Below are positions 34,646 through 47,380 of a DNA stretch of 64,000 nt, piece after piece (the first letter of the stretch is position 1; every line of letters begins with the position of its first letter). The position numbers and the translations under genes were made by a program. The notes below the pieces were generated by a model, which was given only the letters and a program-made list of their open reading frames with translations, was not told where the DNA came from and did no database searches. The DNA comes from Melanocharis versteri (Eukaryota; Chordata; Aves; Passeriformes; Melanocharitidae), in assembly GCA_013397845.1 (NCBI GenBank), contig VZTG01001077.1, forward strand, positions 572,484 through 636,483, read 5' to 3'.

Positions 34646-34985
34646 CAGGTGCCATCAGGCGAGGCTGGACGAGCGCCCGTGCTTTGTGTCGCGCCGCGCT
34701 CAGGCAGGAGCAGGGCGTGTGGGCTGCAGGGGCTTTCTCTGCGCCCCTTTCCCCTGCCGCAGGCTCTGCCGCCGTACCAGACAGGTCTGCGGCTCCTTTA
34801 GCCACAAGTCTTCAGGGGAGCTCTCCACGGGCTGTAACTCTGCGTGAGCTGGCCCCTGGGGAATTAGCATCGAGCCGAAAACCGCTTGTGTCCTCACCCA
34901 CGGCAGGGCTCGGTGGCCTTACCTGGGGCGAGCTGAGGGCGGGCAGGTGGCTTTCCATGTGGCCACGCTGGGAAGCGTCAAGGGC

Positions 34986-37900
34986 TGAGACCTCCAGGCT
35001 CTTGCGCTCATCCTCCCATCTAATGCTACTTGCCATGCCTGAGCTAGTGATACAGGATGATTAGATTTGAAGCCAAGGTTATGGAGTGGCACTTCCTCCA
35101 TTTCCAGAATTTTATTTTTTTGAAGGTCAGGTAATAAGATTACAGTGCATTGCCTTGTATCATAAATTTCAAATCATATTCCCGTATGTTTACTCCATAT
35201 TTTAGATGACTGTGCCTTTGAACTCTACTGAGCAAAAGTTTAATATTTCTGTATTACTCTTGAATAACTAGGGCATAAGCTATGTAAACCAAGAATTTCT
35301 GGGCTAAGTGCATCTACTTCCCAAATATCAAGCCGCAGTACGAGCAAGACTAGCGGAAGGATACTTCATATACTCTTAGCCTTGTTGGTGTTTTCAAGAC
35401 TTGCTAGACTAGAAGCAGCTCTGAGTATTTAGTAACTGTCTGACTTTCTTGTCTGTCGTCCTTGAATTCCTCTGCTATTTGACATACTTGAATCCTTTCT
35501 TAGTGAGTTTCACAGGTCTGTTTTGTAATGTTTGTGCTGTGAAATAGAAGTGCTTCACTATCAACAGCCAGTTTGTTTCCAGTACGGACACAGAGCAAAT
35601 GATGCACTATCAATATCAGTATCAAACAGCAGCTTTTCATACATAACTCTTCACTAACTTTTACTCATGTTTTGCAGTAAGGAGGAGATAGTGGACAATC
35701 AGAAACCCTTTCCTTTGAAGGTCTTGGTGTGTAAACACTGTGCTTCAATACCTAATGCAAGTCCTAATTTCCCTCAAAACTGTAGACTGCCAGGCTAAAT
35801 TTTAAACATTTTAAAATATTTTAACATTTTTATCAAATTTTTGCTCCCACTAGGTGGCATACATTGTAAATGCACACCAGTAACCTTTGGGGGAGAGCAA
35901 CTCATTACAAACTTAAGCGATCTTAGATTGTATGGGGTTTTTTGCCTGTGCTTTCCTAATCCATGGTATCTATTTTAGTTGAATTCAAGACTCCTGACAC
36001 TGCTTGTCAATGGATATAACTAAACAGGCTTTTTTACTACTAGTCAGCACAACTCACAGGGTATGAACACCTTAAATTAGTTGTAACAACCAAAGATTTA
36101 ACCAAAATCGATTCCAACTCTCAATCTGAAAAACGATACTTGTCCATTTGGGAAAGTTTCTGTCTGTTTTCTTTTCACTGTGCCAATCTTGTTCTTTATT
36201 CATGGATGCATCACAGCCCCTAATCGTTTCCATTGTGGTGTTAGAAGGCATTTGAAGAAAATTTGAAGAGTGTATGTTATTTTTATTTTGTAGCTTAGGA
36301 TGTGATACCTTTATAAACTGCAGTGTCTGCTTATTTATTAAGTTTATATTAGATGAAGGAGTCAGTAAAACAAAAATAAACAAAGAGCACAGCAGACATC
36401 AGTTTTCAAAAGCTTATTGTATTCACTGTTTCCCCTCAATTACCTTATCTATGTGTAATCTCACTGCTATATACACCTTGCCACATTACTTCTCTGCATT
36501 TGGAACACCTTGCAACTGTGTTGTTTTAGTGAATTAAACACAAACAGCTTTCTGCATGTGTGTGAAAAGTATAAATTAAAAATGACTACTTTTTTTTTTT
36601 TGATACCACAAAATTCGCAGTAGAGATGATTACCCAAACACCACAGTTCAGGTGTTTATGAAAAGGCAAAGAGATGAGAGACATTGGTAACAGTGAGAGG
36701 ATGTAAAAACCTCATGCAAGTGATGAAGTATAGAAGAAGGCTACCACCTCCTTGGGGCAAAATACTAGTGGTAAAGGAAATATTTTGCATTGATTAAGTA
36801 GATTATGGCAGTGTATTTTTTTTTTAGGTGTGGATCCTGGTCTCACACATCAACATAAATCAAGAACAGGGATATGGATGATCGTAGGCTCACGCTGGTG
36901 TAACACCAAGTAAGTGAAAGAAGAGCTACCTCTGGTGACAGTCAGTTTTCCAGAGAGAATCCCTAACCATGCAGGAGTGGTGCCTTATGCTCTGTGTTGT
37001 GTAGAGGGGAGCAAGGATGCAACCATGTCAGGTGCAGAGAGGGAGGAAGGGGGATGTGCCTGAGTGTACTGAATCATCACTGCTCTTGGGGGCAATTGGA
37101 GCAATGTTAGTACTTGTGATCTGATACAGCCCAGGTTTTAAACTGCTAACTGTAAATTTGATCAAGTAATCCTTAAGGACCTTCTCTCTGCTGTGGAGAA
37201 TCTTAATGTCTTTTGCATTTTACTTTACTAACAGGTTTGCAAACCTCTCACAAGTGTGACCCAATACACCAGGAATAGTAGCTTCAAATTCAGTTAGATT
37301 GCAAGGGGAAGTAATTGTTTATAAATAATGAGGAAAGACTACCAGACTACTTATTTCACCTTTTTTCCCTCTCCAGTTTCAGATGAAATTGGAAGGAAAC
37401 TTGGTTGCTAACCAAATAGAAAGTACTGTACATGAATACATGTAATTCAAATAGGATTTACAGCCTTCTCAGAGCATTGCCATCAGTTAGAGAGGTTGGA
37501 AATTTAAATTGAAATAAATATGCTATCATTAATTTCAATCATTAATAGGTGGAGATTAGGGAATTAAAATTCCTTCTACATTCTCTTACAGAAAGAATTT
37601 TTTTACAAGGAATATTTTTAATAGGGTTCTTTATTGGATTCTTTGTGAGATGAAAGAAGCTTATACTGTGAGAGCACAAAGCACATGATCTTTGAAATTC
37701 TAGCTACTTTAGGTGTGCATTAATCATTTTTTGACATCACTTGTTAAATTCTTGGCTGTATGTTTTCTCCTCTGCTCCTTTTTTCCCCTCAATCGCTTCT
37801 TTTTTCTCTTTGAATATACCACCTAAAATATTCTAAGGGAAAACTTTTTGTTCTTTATTTGTAACATTGTTACAGTAATAACAGTAACCTTGTTTGGACT

Positions 37901-40900
37901 TCCAATGAATTCCATGGGACTAGCATGCTCAGTGATTTAGCTTGGCTTCTCCCATGGCTTTCTTCTCCCTGCTTTTATCTTCTGAGATACTACTTTGGTG
38001 GGATTTTGATGGAAAGATTAAAACAAGCAAAATTTGCTGTCATTCTTTCTTTATGCTATGAAGAAAGAGACCATGCAAATCCCTCAGCTGGAGCCACTGC
38101 CCACACTTGACTTATGCTTATGAATTCCAGAAAGAGAATATTGCATTACAGTTTCAGTCCCCAGTTTCCAAGTGCAGACGTTGATATTGCCAGAGTTAGC
38201 TCAAAGCTATCAATCATTAGAAAGCTTATTGACTATTCAAAATAGTTCTATCAATATCTCATTTGCTGTCTGATCTAATGCACAGGCTGTTTAATGCCAA
38301 TGCAATGGCTCCATCTTTCAAATGATAAGACATAATTTCTTTCAAGCCTACGTTTTAATGTCTGGCCCATTGAGTTAGATGGATGTGTTTGGCCTACTTT
38401 GCTATTTGGTATCTGCGAAGAAAAAATGTTCCTACAATGTATGTTTCAAGTACATGTAATAAGAGCATTTGAAGAAATACTTACTTTGATGAAATACTAC
38501 TCAAAGTTAGGCTTTTGGAACAGATTCATGGAGTCAAGGTTAAACAGTAAGCATTGCCTTTGTTGGCTCAAATCCAAAACAGTATTTAACTAAAACTGAT
38601 CTAGCTGAATGATGCCTGGTGAAGATAAGCCAAGATGTTGAGGAAACCAGCTCTGGATCCCGCTCTGGCTTTGTACCCTTCTTTGGATCTACTGATTTGT
38701 TCCAGAACAGCAGCTTGTGTGCAGGCAGCTTCGCCCTTTCTTTTTTGCAATCGTGGAATGCTGGATTGTGATTTGAGTGCCAGGCCTGAGCAAATCCAAA
38801 TGATGCCCAGCCCTCTCAAGATTCCCCACTATGGATTTCTAGGAGCCAAGGACCGTGCATGTATGCTGATTCTCTGGAGCAGATGAAGCAGATGGACAGA
38901 GATGTATTTCCATCCTTTGCAATTCAATGGCCAGCACAGCTGAGCTAATGTTCAGGGGCAGGAGGGGTTAATGATTTGCTGCTGGTATAGGCCAGCAGCT
39001 AATTACTTTCTGTCTCCAACAACAGGGAAGCAGGATGGAATAGCCTTTGTCTAATTTGCAGTCATTCCTATGGAATGCTCCAGTGCAGAAACATGCTGCT
39101 CCAGGCTCTGTCTTGGTGACATTGCCTAGCCCGAAGTAAAATACGCAAACACTCGTCATGTCTTAGGAGGATAAGAAGACTTAGCCTCTGTAGGAAGTCT
39201 ATGGTAACAACAAACCTTTCAATACATCCTGGCATCTGAATAAGAAGAAGGATTCAGAAGGAAGCAGATTTTCATAACATTGTACAAACATTCAATAGTT
39301 TTCTAGATATACCCAAACCAAGGGGCTGTGTGCCTCTGCATAATTTTGTAAACTAATTAACTCCTCTTGGGTGCAAGCATGATGTTGAAACTAAAAGATT
39401 TCTTCTAAGATTCTAGTTTTTCAACATTTTAATTAGGATGCAAGAACAGACTAGCTGACAGGAGCTGATGTTTAATCTTAGCTGAATTTGGGATGAGCAG
39501 TCATGTAACGAGACGGTTTGAAGATGACTTACTGATACACACTTTAAAGATGGCCAACAACAGGCATCCTGAAAAGCCTAGTTTTTCCTTTCTCCCCAAA
39601 GAGCAGATCAGGGTGCTTGATGGGAAGTATTTCCTTCTGAAATAAATGTAAGGTTCATAACATTTTCAGGAATTTGAATTAAAATTTCACAAGTGCTAAT
39701 CTCAAAAATTGCCTTTAGGAAATGGCCTCTCAGTTTTATAATTATTAAAGGTTTCCTGTATCTGTTTTTATTACATTTTCATGTGTTTTCTGCTTTTCCA
39801 ATTAAATATGCAAAACTAGGATTTCAAGTAGCTTTTAGTAGGGAATGTTTAAAAAAGTTTAAAAATACTAGCACATTTCTACTATTGCAAAAAACGTATT
39901 CAAGAAAATATAAATTTGAACCTGTTTGTTTTGAATCAGAACAAATCCTTTTTTAGGGGGAAGGGTGTGGAGAAAGCAAACACATTGGACTACTGGTGGA
40001 GTCAGTCTCTCTAATGAATAAATATTTGCTGCTATGGAGGAAAATAATCAGGGCTAAACAAGAATGTCACGCTTTTTATTGTTTGTTGGTTTTGGGGTTG
40101 TTTTGTGTCAAGTGTTGTCGTGCCCCCCTGCGTCCCCAGCCCCACCTACCTGCTTGTTAACCTCATTTTCAGCTTGGAATACTATGGCTTTCTGGTGTCA
40201 CTGAGGCTTGGGAATGCTAAAACTTAGTTTAGATCTGGAATATCCTATTCTTCAGGTATTGTTGATAAAATCGAGATTGTGGATCTGAGGATTAAATCGG
40301 CAAAGTGAGTGCAAAACAACCCATATACAGTCATGGGTTAGAAATCTGTGCTTTTGATCAGAAACTTTGATCAGAAACACACAGGGATGTCAACCAGTGA
40401 ATGGATATTATTAAGAACCACAGACAACGAAGTGCAGAATCTCCTCAGGAGACCAAAATATACAGACTTGAAAAACTAATAAGTATCTGATGTTGCTTCA
40501 CAGAGAGAATACTTAGGACTAACTCCTGAGAGTTATTATGATAATAACTGCATTAGAGATGCAGGAGAATTTAGAAGTAGTTGTGGTAAACATGAATAAA
40601 TAGAAGTGAGTGTTTGAGGTGGTAAAATGTTGAATATTATCACTTATTTATACTAAATAATGACTGTGTGAGGTTTTTCTCAATTTCCTCAGGCTGATAG
40701 CAAAGAGTAAGGCAGCCTTGGTTAAGGCACTGTTTACCCTAGATAACAAAGAGTAAAATTTAAATTTTTTACTTGTGTGTGTGTCTAAGTTTCGATAAGC
40801 AGGTATGCACCACAGAGCTGACATGGTTAGGTTATTTTCTAGACTCTACAAGCAGATTCTAAGTCCGTGGCATCACATGTTGCGTACAGAGCATCATAAG

Positions 40901-43900
40901 ACTGCTAAAAAAAATAAATTAATGTGACTTTTCTAGCACAATTTGAGGTTCAGTATTACACTACTTCTGTTTGTTGACTACTTAATGGTGCTGAGAACAT
41001 CAATGTGACACTGTGTGTACGCATCACCGCACATTTTATTGTGGCTATTTTAGGCAGGAAAAAATACAGAGTTGCTCATAGTTCTTGGACACTATCATTG
41101 TAAAATATATTTTAGTTTGTCCATTGTACTGTAGCAAAAAACAATGCCATTATTAAGAGTGTAAATTTAAGTACCTCGACTGTAAAAAATGCCATCCTTT
41201 GGACTTTCAGTATGTAAATAACAGAGATTAATGACATAACCTTTTACATAATTTCCTGCAATTTCAAGTGGTATAATTAATTTATTTATAGATATGCAGG
41301 TTCTTTTCGGTTCATGAATATAGTTTCCTTCTGTGAATGATTTACTCGACCAAGTGTTGTTAAAATGTTTGGATTATGGAGTGTTACGAAGAGCTCTCAT
41401 AAACTGAGGCAGTTGTCTGTGGGAGATGCTAGGGTGCAACATTACAATGTATATGCTACATTTGTTTTCTGTATATTCTGTTTACACCCGTGTGTCTATA
41501 AATATTGATGACAATGTGAATGTTCTCTCAATGGCACCATATAACTTTTATATTCGAGTAGAGCACTGCCAATTTGAGTGGTAAATCAGTATTAGGACCT
41601 CCTAAAATAAATGATCTTTTGTCTTCGTGCAAGTGCAGTCAGCTATAAAACTGTGGAAGAGATTACAAAGGTGTTATCTCTAGAGTTCTAATATGGATGA
41701 GAAGCTGTTTTTGTTAGAACTGTGACAGAGATGTATAGGAGAGACCATTCTCTACTTGTCTTTTTCATGGTGGATGAAAGTTAATGCATGCCATTTTCCT
41801 TTTCCTCCCCATGGAAAGATCAGATATAGTCCTAAGCACTGCCTGGCCCATGCGAGGAGATGCTATTTTGGGTGTAGGTCAGAAGAGACAAGAAAAGGTG
41901 GGCTACTTTGTCTAAATAATCCAGTAGTCAGTTCTGGACAGGAGGAAGTCCCTTGTAAGCAGAGAAAGCAAACACACCATAGGTGCTGCCCAGCTCTACT
42001 TCATTGCATCTGACGTGAACTATCGGTGCCTTTGAGCTGAGAAATACGCTGTGCTCTGTTTCACAGCATTCATTGCACAGGCAACTCCAGAAAGACACGT
42101 AACCCCACTCCTCATTTGATGACTTGATGGCAGTGTATGCGAGCTGCTGGTCCTCTCTGTACAGAAACGTGTCAAAATAAACACAACCACCAACTTTGAA
42201 AGAGAGCCAGGACCTCTTCTTACGGAACACAGTGATTCCTCAAGGATCTGCCCTGCAAAGTGAGCTGCTGTAGGCCCTATGAACTTGCCATGTGGACTGG
42301 AGTCACGAGGGGCTAAAAGAATGTAGAGGCATTGCTGGTCAGCTCACAAGCATTGCTAAATCAATAGGTGGTCGATGGGGTTGAACTGAATTTCTACTGG
42401 AGATGTGATAGAGTTGTGTCCTACAAACATATATCATGTTAAATACAGCAAGACGGTTCAGTTGGAATAAAATCTAAGTACCAAAATGTAATGTCAGGTC
42501 TAGTGAGAGATTTATTGTTCATACAAAGAGCAGTAACTCCTGTCATTCTTTTGTGTGTATTTGTGTGTCTATCCTCGACTTTTGTGGTCTTGTTTTGTTG
42601 TTAGGCTGATTTTTTCTTTTTGCCATACATATAAATATAGTTTCTTTTTATCTGATTTCCTTCAGGATTTTACTCTAAGAACTTAGTGTTTTTATAGATG
42701 TTTGGTTCTGCCACGTTTTCAAGAGATTTGGTGTAATGCTGTGGTGTAGAGTTGCAGCTTTGGAAAAATCCTGGCCAGTTTTACTGAACGATCAGTGAGT
42801 TAATGGAAGGAGGAGGAGGATGTGTCCTTTTCAGTCCTGCAGCATTTTGGAAAGGCTTAACCCTAAGAGATGAAGTGAGAATGATAAATTGCACTGTCAG
42901 TTTCGACCAATCAAGCAATGAAAGGGCAATAAGAGGATACTGCTTTCTAGCATGTTTGGGCTTGATTTTTGAGGGTTTTTTAGAGTTCTTTGTGACAAAA
43001 TTTTGCAAGTGACTGCTAGTTTCCTTCAGAGACTCTGCCAGTTATCACGTTTTTTTTAGAATGTTTTCCATCCTCCAGAAGAAAGTTTCCTTGGAATTTG
43101 TACAAGGTATTCTTTATCTCAGGTAACAACTACTGTGTGAAAAGGACCATAGTTTTAGCGGTGAATGAACATTGATACAAGTGCTTGGTGTTAACTCTTA
43201 ATGATACTGTTGTTTATTTTGAACTAACTTTGAATCCTTGTGTAGATTTGCCCTGGGAAATCAACTACTGAAGCACCCTTTGGGATTTTATTTTCTGTCA
43301 AACAACCAATTCTCATCAAACAATTGAAGAAGGCAGTTCTGCTTGTCTTTTTTTTTAAAACAAATGTTTATGTGACATCCTATAGATGGGAGTGGCAGCT
43401 GAAAGGATCACCTTTTCTAATTGTGAGCATCAGACAATTACTTTTAAAGCAGAAGAGTGAAGTCCGTATGGGTTCTCCTTCCTCCTCTTACATTTTATAT
43501 TTGGCATATCTTGAGGACTGAAGTTTGTAAACATGCTTGGAATGAGTATAGCCTTATTTCCTTGGAGTCCTTGGAAATTATTTTATTAACTTTAGGAGAC
43601 AGGCATAATCCACTAATGAAGATTTTATCCTGACATATCCGGGATAATGAAATGTGTTTTGTGGGACTTAGAAAGATTGGTCTCTGAGCAGAAGCAGTTT
43701 TCTGATGGAGCTGTAAATCACTTATGGGTGACTCCTGGAAGGGATTGCTGCCTGAGAGAACATTTGAGGGTTTTTGATTTCTCTGTCGTGAATCCTGACG
43801 TAAACTACAGCTGCTTGTCCATGTTCTCTTGCATGGAGAGGCAGCGGTGTGCTCCTGTGTGTAATCAAGAAGTATTGACACACTCAGGCCCTTTGTATCA

Positions 43901-46017
43901 TGAAGTAGAGCTCCACACATTTCGTGAGCCCAAACACAGTGGGAATTTTAGAAGGATATGACACAGCTAAAATTACTAGATCCATTAACTGTTGTGGGGA
44001 TTTATTACCTGTGCAAGCAGGTGCTGTAGAGCTGTTTTCTTATAACTCTACAGTTCAGTAGAAAATCTGTATCCTTGGGGGAACGTACAAGTGCAGTTTT
44101 CCAGAATCGCATGAGCTTTCATTTAGCTCTAAATGACTTATTCATAGAGGTCTTAATTTGAAGAAAAAAAAAAAGGGCTTCAGAATTCTAACAATGCATA
44201 AACAGAATATTTTACAGTATTTCTAGTTAATATCTAATGAGACAACACATCCTTCCTGGAATTCCCGCTTCTAACTCCAATTACTGTTAATGAGAATTTT
44301 ATGCCCTCTGCATTAAAAGGAGTATGTTAAGGATACACTCATGCAGCAACTTGTGGCTATATATTCACACTTCACACCTCAAAGGGAGACGAAGATAGTA
44401 TGTGTGTCTGTATGTCTGTAATTAGCATTGCCATCAATTATAAATATAGCAGCTTGCTGTAAACATGTAATCTGGATCCAGCTAGGGTCTCAGAGCATCC
44501 CGCATCCCAGGCTGTGTGGACTGGAGTGGTTGGTAGATAAGATTTCAGAGAAGTGTGCTATATTTTAATTACAAATTTTAGCTCTAACAGCAGCTATGTT
44601 ATTTCAGAGAAATAAAAAAGACATCTGCTACAGAGGCGTATCAGCATAGCCCATGTGACTCTATCTTATACCCGTATATGTTATGTATATTTTACAGTCT
44701 TGTGTTAATGGAACCTCCTAACTGCTGATGTAGGAAAATGTCTTTTATGCTTACAGTGAAATATAGACAAATCCATAGCATGTGTGGTTGTCCAAGTCTG
44801 ACCAAACAGAAAAATAATTCTTGCCTGATCAGCTGTTACTCTAATGGGAAGGTATTGGGATTTCTGTGTTTCATTTGAATTTTTGAGGAATATTATATGT
44901 GACATAGAAGGGGATACAAGTATTAGATTCTTTAATTAAGAGAGAAGTAACATGAAAGCTTATTTTGGAGTTTAAAACCTGTGGCATCCTTTGAGTTAGT
45001 GGCTTGCACCTTTGAGTGATTGGTTGTATTTAGCTGACACTTACGATTGCTGCTTTTCCACCTAACTATGTCCACAGGCTTATTTAGCAAGAGCAATCTC
45101 TAGGAATGACCTTGAGCAGTCAGTGAAGACATTTCCTTTGTTCTTATATTGCTAATTTTCTACAGGGAAAAAAATCCTCCTCTGATGCTTGATGGTACAA
45201 GGGTGGCAATATGGTCATGCACTCATTCAGTCACTTAGGTTCTTAAAAAAATTAAAGCAATCTTTTTTTGCTTAAAGTGCAAACAACAGATCTTCAAAAT
45301 ATGTGCTGCACACTGTTAGCCTCTGACATACTGTACAATTTCTAATGTGAAACAATCTGTGGAGTCTGAAATATTTTACAGGGAGTTGTTAAGTCTTTTT
45401 TGACTTAATATCATTTACTGATATTCTTAGTCAAGCAGATCTCTTTATACTCTTGAAAAATGCCAGTCATTTTCAGCTCAGTGAATTATCTGCATGTTAA
45501 ATTATTTGTATTAATTTACAACATGTTCTATAAAAAATAAAGCTATTCAAATTTTGTATGTATGCCAGATTGTTATAAAAGAAATAAATAGCTATTTTTT
45601 TCTCTCCTCCTTCAAATTAGGTAGTTTTGGCATATGGTGAAAATATAAATACACTGTGTTCAGACAGGATCCAAGTGGATATTGTGTGTTTTTATCTCAG
45701 CATTCAAATTCAGTTACATTTAAACATTGACTTTTCTGCAAAGGTAACAGGCAAAGGATGGTTTCTTTTTACCTGGAGATGACCTCTGGAAATGCAATCC
45801 CTACTCTGTTATTGATAGCTAAATGTCAGTTTATTTACAGCTGGAAGATGTATTTGGGAGCTAGCCATGCAAGTCGGAAACATTTCTCAGACCTCCATCT
45901 AGCCCAATAGGTATGGTAGTTTTTGTAAAGCTCTCTGAATGGCCAGAAGTTCTCTGCGTGATTGTTTTAGACCTGCTTAATCTTCATCACATTAAATGAG
46001 CAACAAAGCCCAAGTGT
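34986..46017. other. Non-coding DNA, nothing recognised over 11 kb
   Basis: Long intron-like or intergenic stretch with no transposon I can recognise. 38590-39160 is more GC-rich and word-rich than its surroundings and holds an inverted TEAD-type site pair (listed separately). A minus-strand ORF at 41928-42230 (100 codons) has no family resemblance and is taken as chance. Short GT-rich patches occur near 40770 and 42550. Confidence 0.4.
39063..39077. promoter_or_regulatory. Inverted CATTCC sites (TEAD/MCAT-like)
   Basis: CATTCC-TAT-GGAATG: two perfect MCAT-type TEAD consensus sites in inverted orientation with three bases between. They sit in a relatively GC-rich, word-rich block. This is a motif match only. 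Confidence 0.35.
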
Positions 46018-46178
46018 CAGGAGGAGTGGCTGAGCTGGGGGTTTTTTGCCTGGAGAAAAGGTGGCTCTGGGGAGACCTTATCACTGTCTACAATTGCCTG
46101 AACAGAAGCTGATGTGTGATAGGATGAGAGGAAACAGCCTCAGGTTACACCAGGGGAGGTTTAGATTGGATATTTGTG
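46018..46178 (+). mobile_element. CR1 LINE fragment truncated at both ends
   Basis: Sense CR1 words in order: CAGGAGGAGTGGCTGAGCTG (46018), TTTTGCCTGGAGAAAAGG (46044), GGGGAGACCTTATCACTGTC (46070), GATGAGAGGAAACAGCCTCA (46123), CACCAGGGGAGGTTTAGATT (46148). The copy stops after GGATATTT and lacks the rest of the 3' region and tail, so a later deletion or rearrangement removed the end. Confidence 0.8.
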
Positions 46179-46959
46179 TTTATTAAGAACAGTGAAGGGT
46201 GGGAAGATGATGTTGTAGAAGTGCAATAGTATATTGCAAGGAAAGGAGGAGGGATGACCACTAGGAAACCTGGTAAAGCACGACCTTCTGGAAGAGTGTG
46301 GTTCATTGGAGAGGTGCCACCAAGTCTGTCCCCTTAAGCATCATGAGGACTGGAGTCAGATTTCAGTGAGTGGTAAGCTGCAGGCCAGCAGAATTCAGGT
46401 ACCTACTGCTACTTGATTGACAGGAGTGGCCACAGCACCCGAGTAGGCTGTCTGTGTGTTTTCCAGTAGGGCTGGCTATTGTCAGGGAGTTTGGCCCAGA
46501 CGCTAAGAGGTGGTGTAAAATGCCAAATAGGCCTTACAGAAAATTGTGTACATCTTTCTCTTTAAGCCAAAGGTTTCCTCTAACAGTGCCTTAAACCTTA
46601 CTGTTAATGATAGTTAAAGGAAGTTTTGAGATAAGAAGCTCTATTCTCCTTTTCAAATTCTGTAAGCTCACTATCACCATACTTAATTGGATTGTATAAC
46701 AATACTCTTTTTTTTTCACACTTGAAATGTAAAAATGGAAAAAGGAAGTCTGTCTCTTCTTGCGTTCTGTCTGAGTGCTCAGCGCCGGCAGCTTCAAGGG
46801 TAAGTGAAGGAAGTGCCATAACAGGTGGTTAAAGTTCAGGAACAATAGTTCTGGAACAGTTTGCCAATTGAGAAAGATTTTTTTTTATTTTTTTCTTTCC
46901 AATGCCCACCAGCAAGAAGTTGCCTTATTCACTGAAGCAACAAGTTTTATATCTCACAT
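46179..46959. other. Non-coding DNA, nothing certain
   Basis: The first ~380 bases are somewhat GC-richer and might be an unrecognised repeat attached to the broken CR1, but no family pattern was seen. The rest is AT-rich. Confidence 0.35.
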
Positions 46960-47380
46960 GTTGGCTTTTTTAATCTCATCTAATATAGCTGTGGCTGTTC
47001 TTATTATGCATATAAATATCTAAATCCTTTTTGAATCTTGCTAATCTCTTGGTCTTGGTAATAATACCTTCAGGAAGAATACCACTGGTTAGTTACATGC
47101 CATGTAGAAATATTTCCCCCCCTTTTCTTTTCAAATTGTTTTTATTCAGCATCACTGTCCACTTGTTTTTGTATTACAAATTGTATTAAATAATACTAAT
47201 ACGTATTTTCTAAAAGGAATACCAATATTTTTTTTTCTTTATTGTTATTTTGTATATCTCCACAGGTTCTGTTCATGCCCCTCTCATTCCTCAATCACAA
47301 GGTCTGAATCTTCAAACTCTTCATCCAGCTTATAAGTCTTCCATTTCCAAATACAAGTATCTTTCCTTAACACTTCCAGC
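46960..47380 (-). mobile_element. Ancient CR1/L3-like LINE remnant, antisense
   Basis: The plus strand holds degenerate landmarks of an antisense amniote CR1/L3 3' region in the right order. These are AAATCCTTTTTGAATCTTGC (47021), TTCAGGAAGAATACCACTGG (47070), GTTACATGCCATGTAGAAAT (47092), a CCACTTGTTTTTGTATTA segment (47159), and CATGCCCCTCTCATTCCTCA (47274). Divergence and insertions indicate an old insertion. The attribution is by remembered consensus order and the boundaries are approximate. Confidence 0.5.

Larger units (their letters stand above)
34080..34985. promoter_or_regulatory. CpG island, probable bidirectional promoter
   Basis: The AT-rich background changes abruptly at about 34080 to GC-rich DNA full of unmutated CG. 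Ten CG dinucleotides occur in the 60 bases from 34081, against one in 33961-34020. GC stays high to about 34985. Promoter-type motifs are present: CTCGCGAG (34100-34107), a GC box CCCCGCCCC (34298-34306), and GGGGCGGG-like runs near 34632-34645. There is no TATA box, as is usual for such promoters. Candidate first exons run in both directions (minus: ATG 34219, donor after 34174; plus: donor after 34340). Long GC-rich ORFs in all frames here are a base-composition effect. Known vertebrate CpG islands of this size nearly always mark a transcription start. Confidence 0.85.

Noticed and set aside
34421..35064. Several overlapping ORFs over 100 codons on both strands
   Set aside because: GC-rich CpG-island DNA contains few stop codons by composition; Arg/Ala/Gly/Pro-rich translations on both strands are artefacts.
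41928..42230. 100-codon minus-strand ORF with cysteine-rich middle
   Set aside because: The composition looked protein-like, but there are no splice sites at sensible places and no known family.
43495..43920. 141-codon minus-strand ORF
   Set aside because: No family resemblance. An overlapping 104-codon ORF on the other strand is equally featureless; both look like chance.
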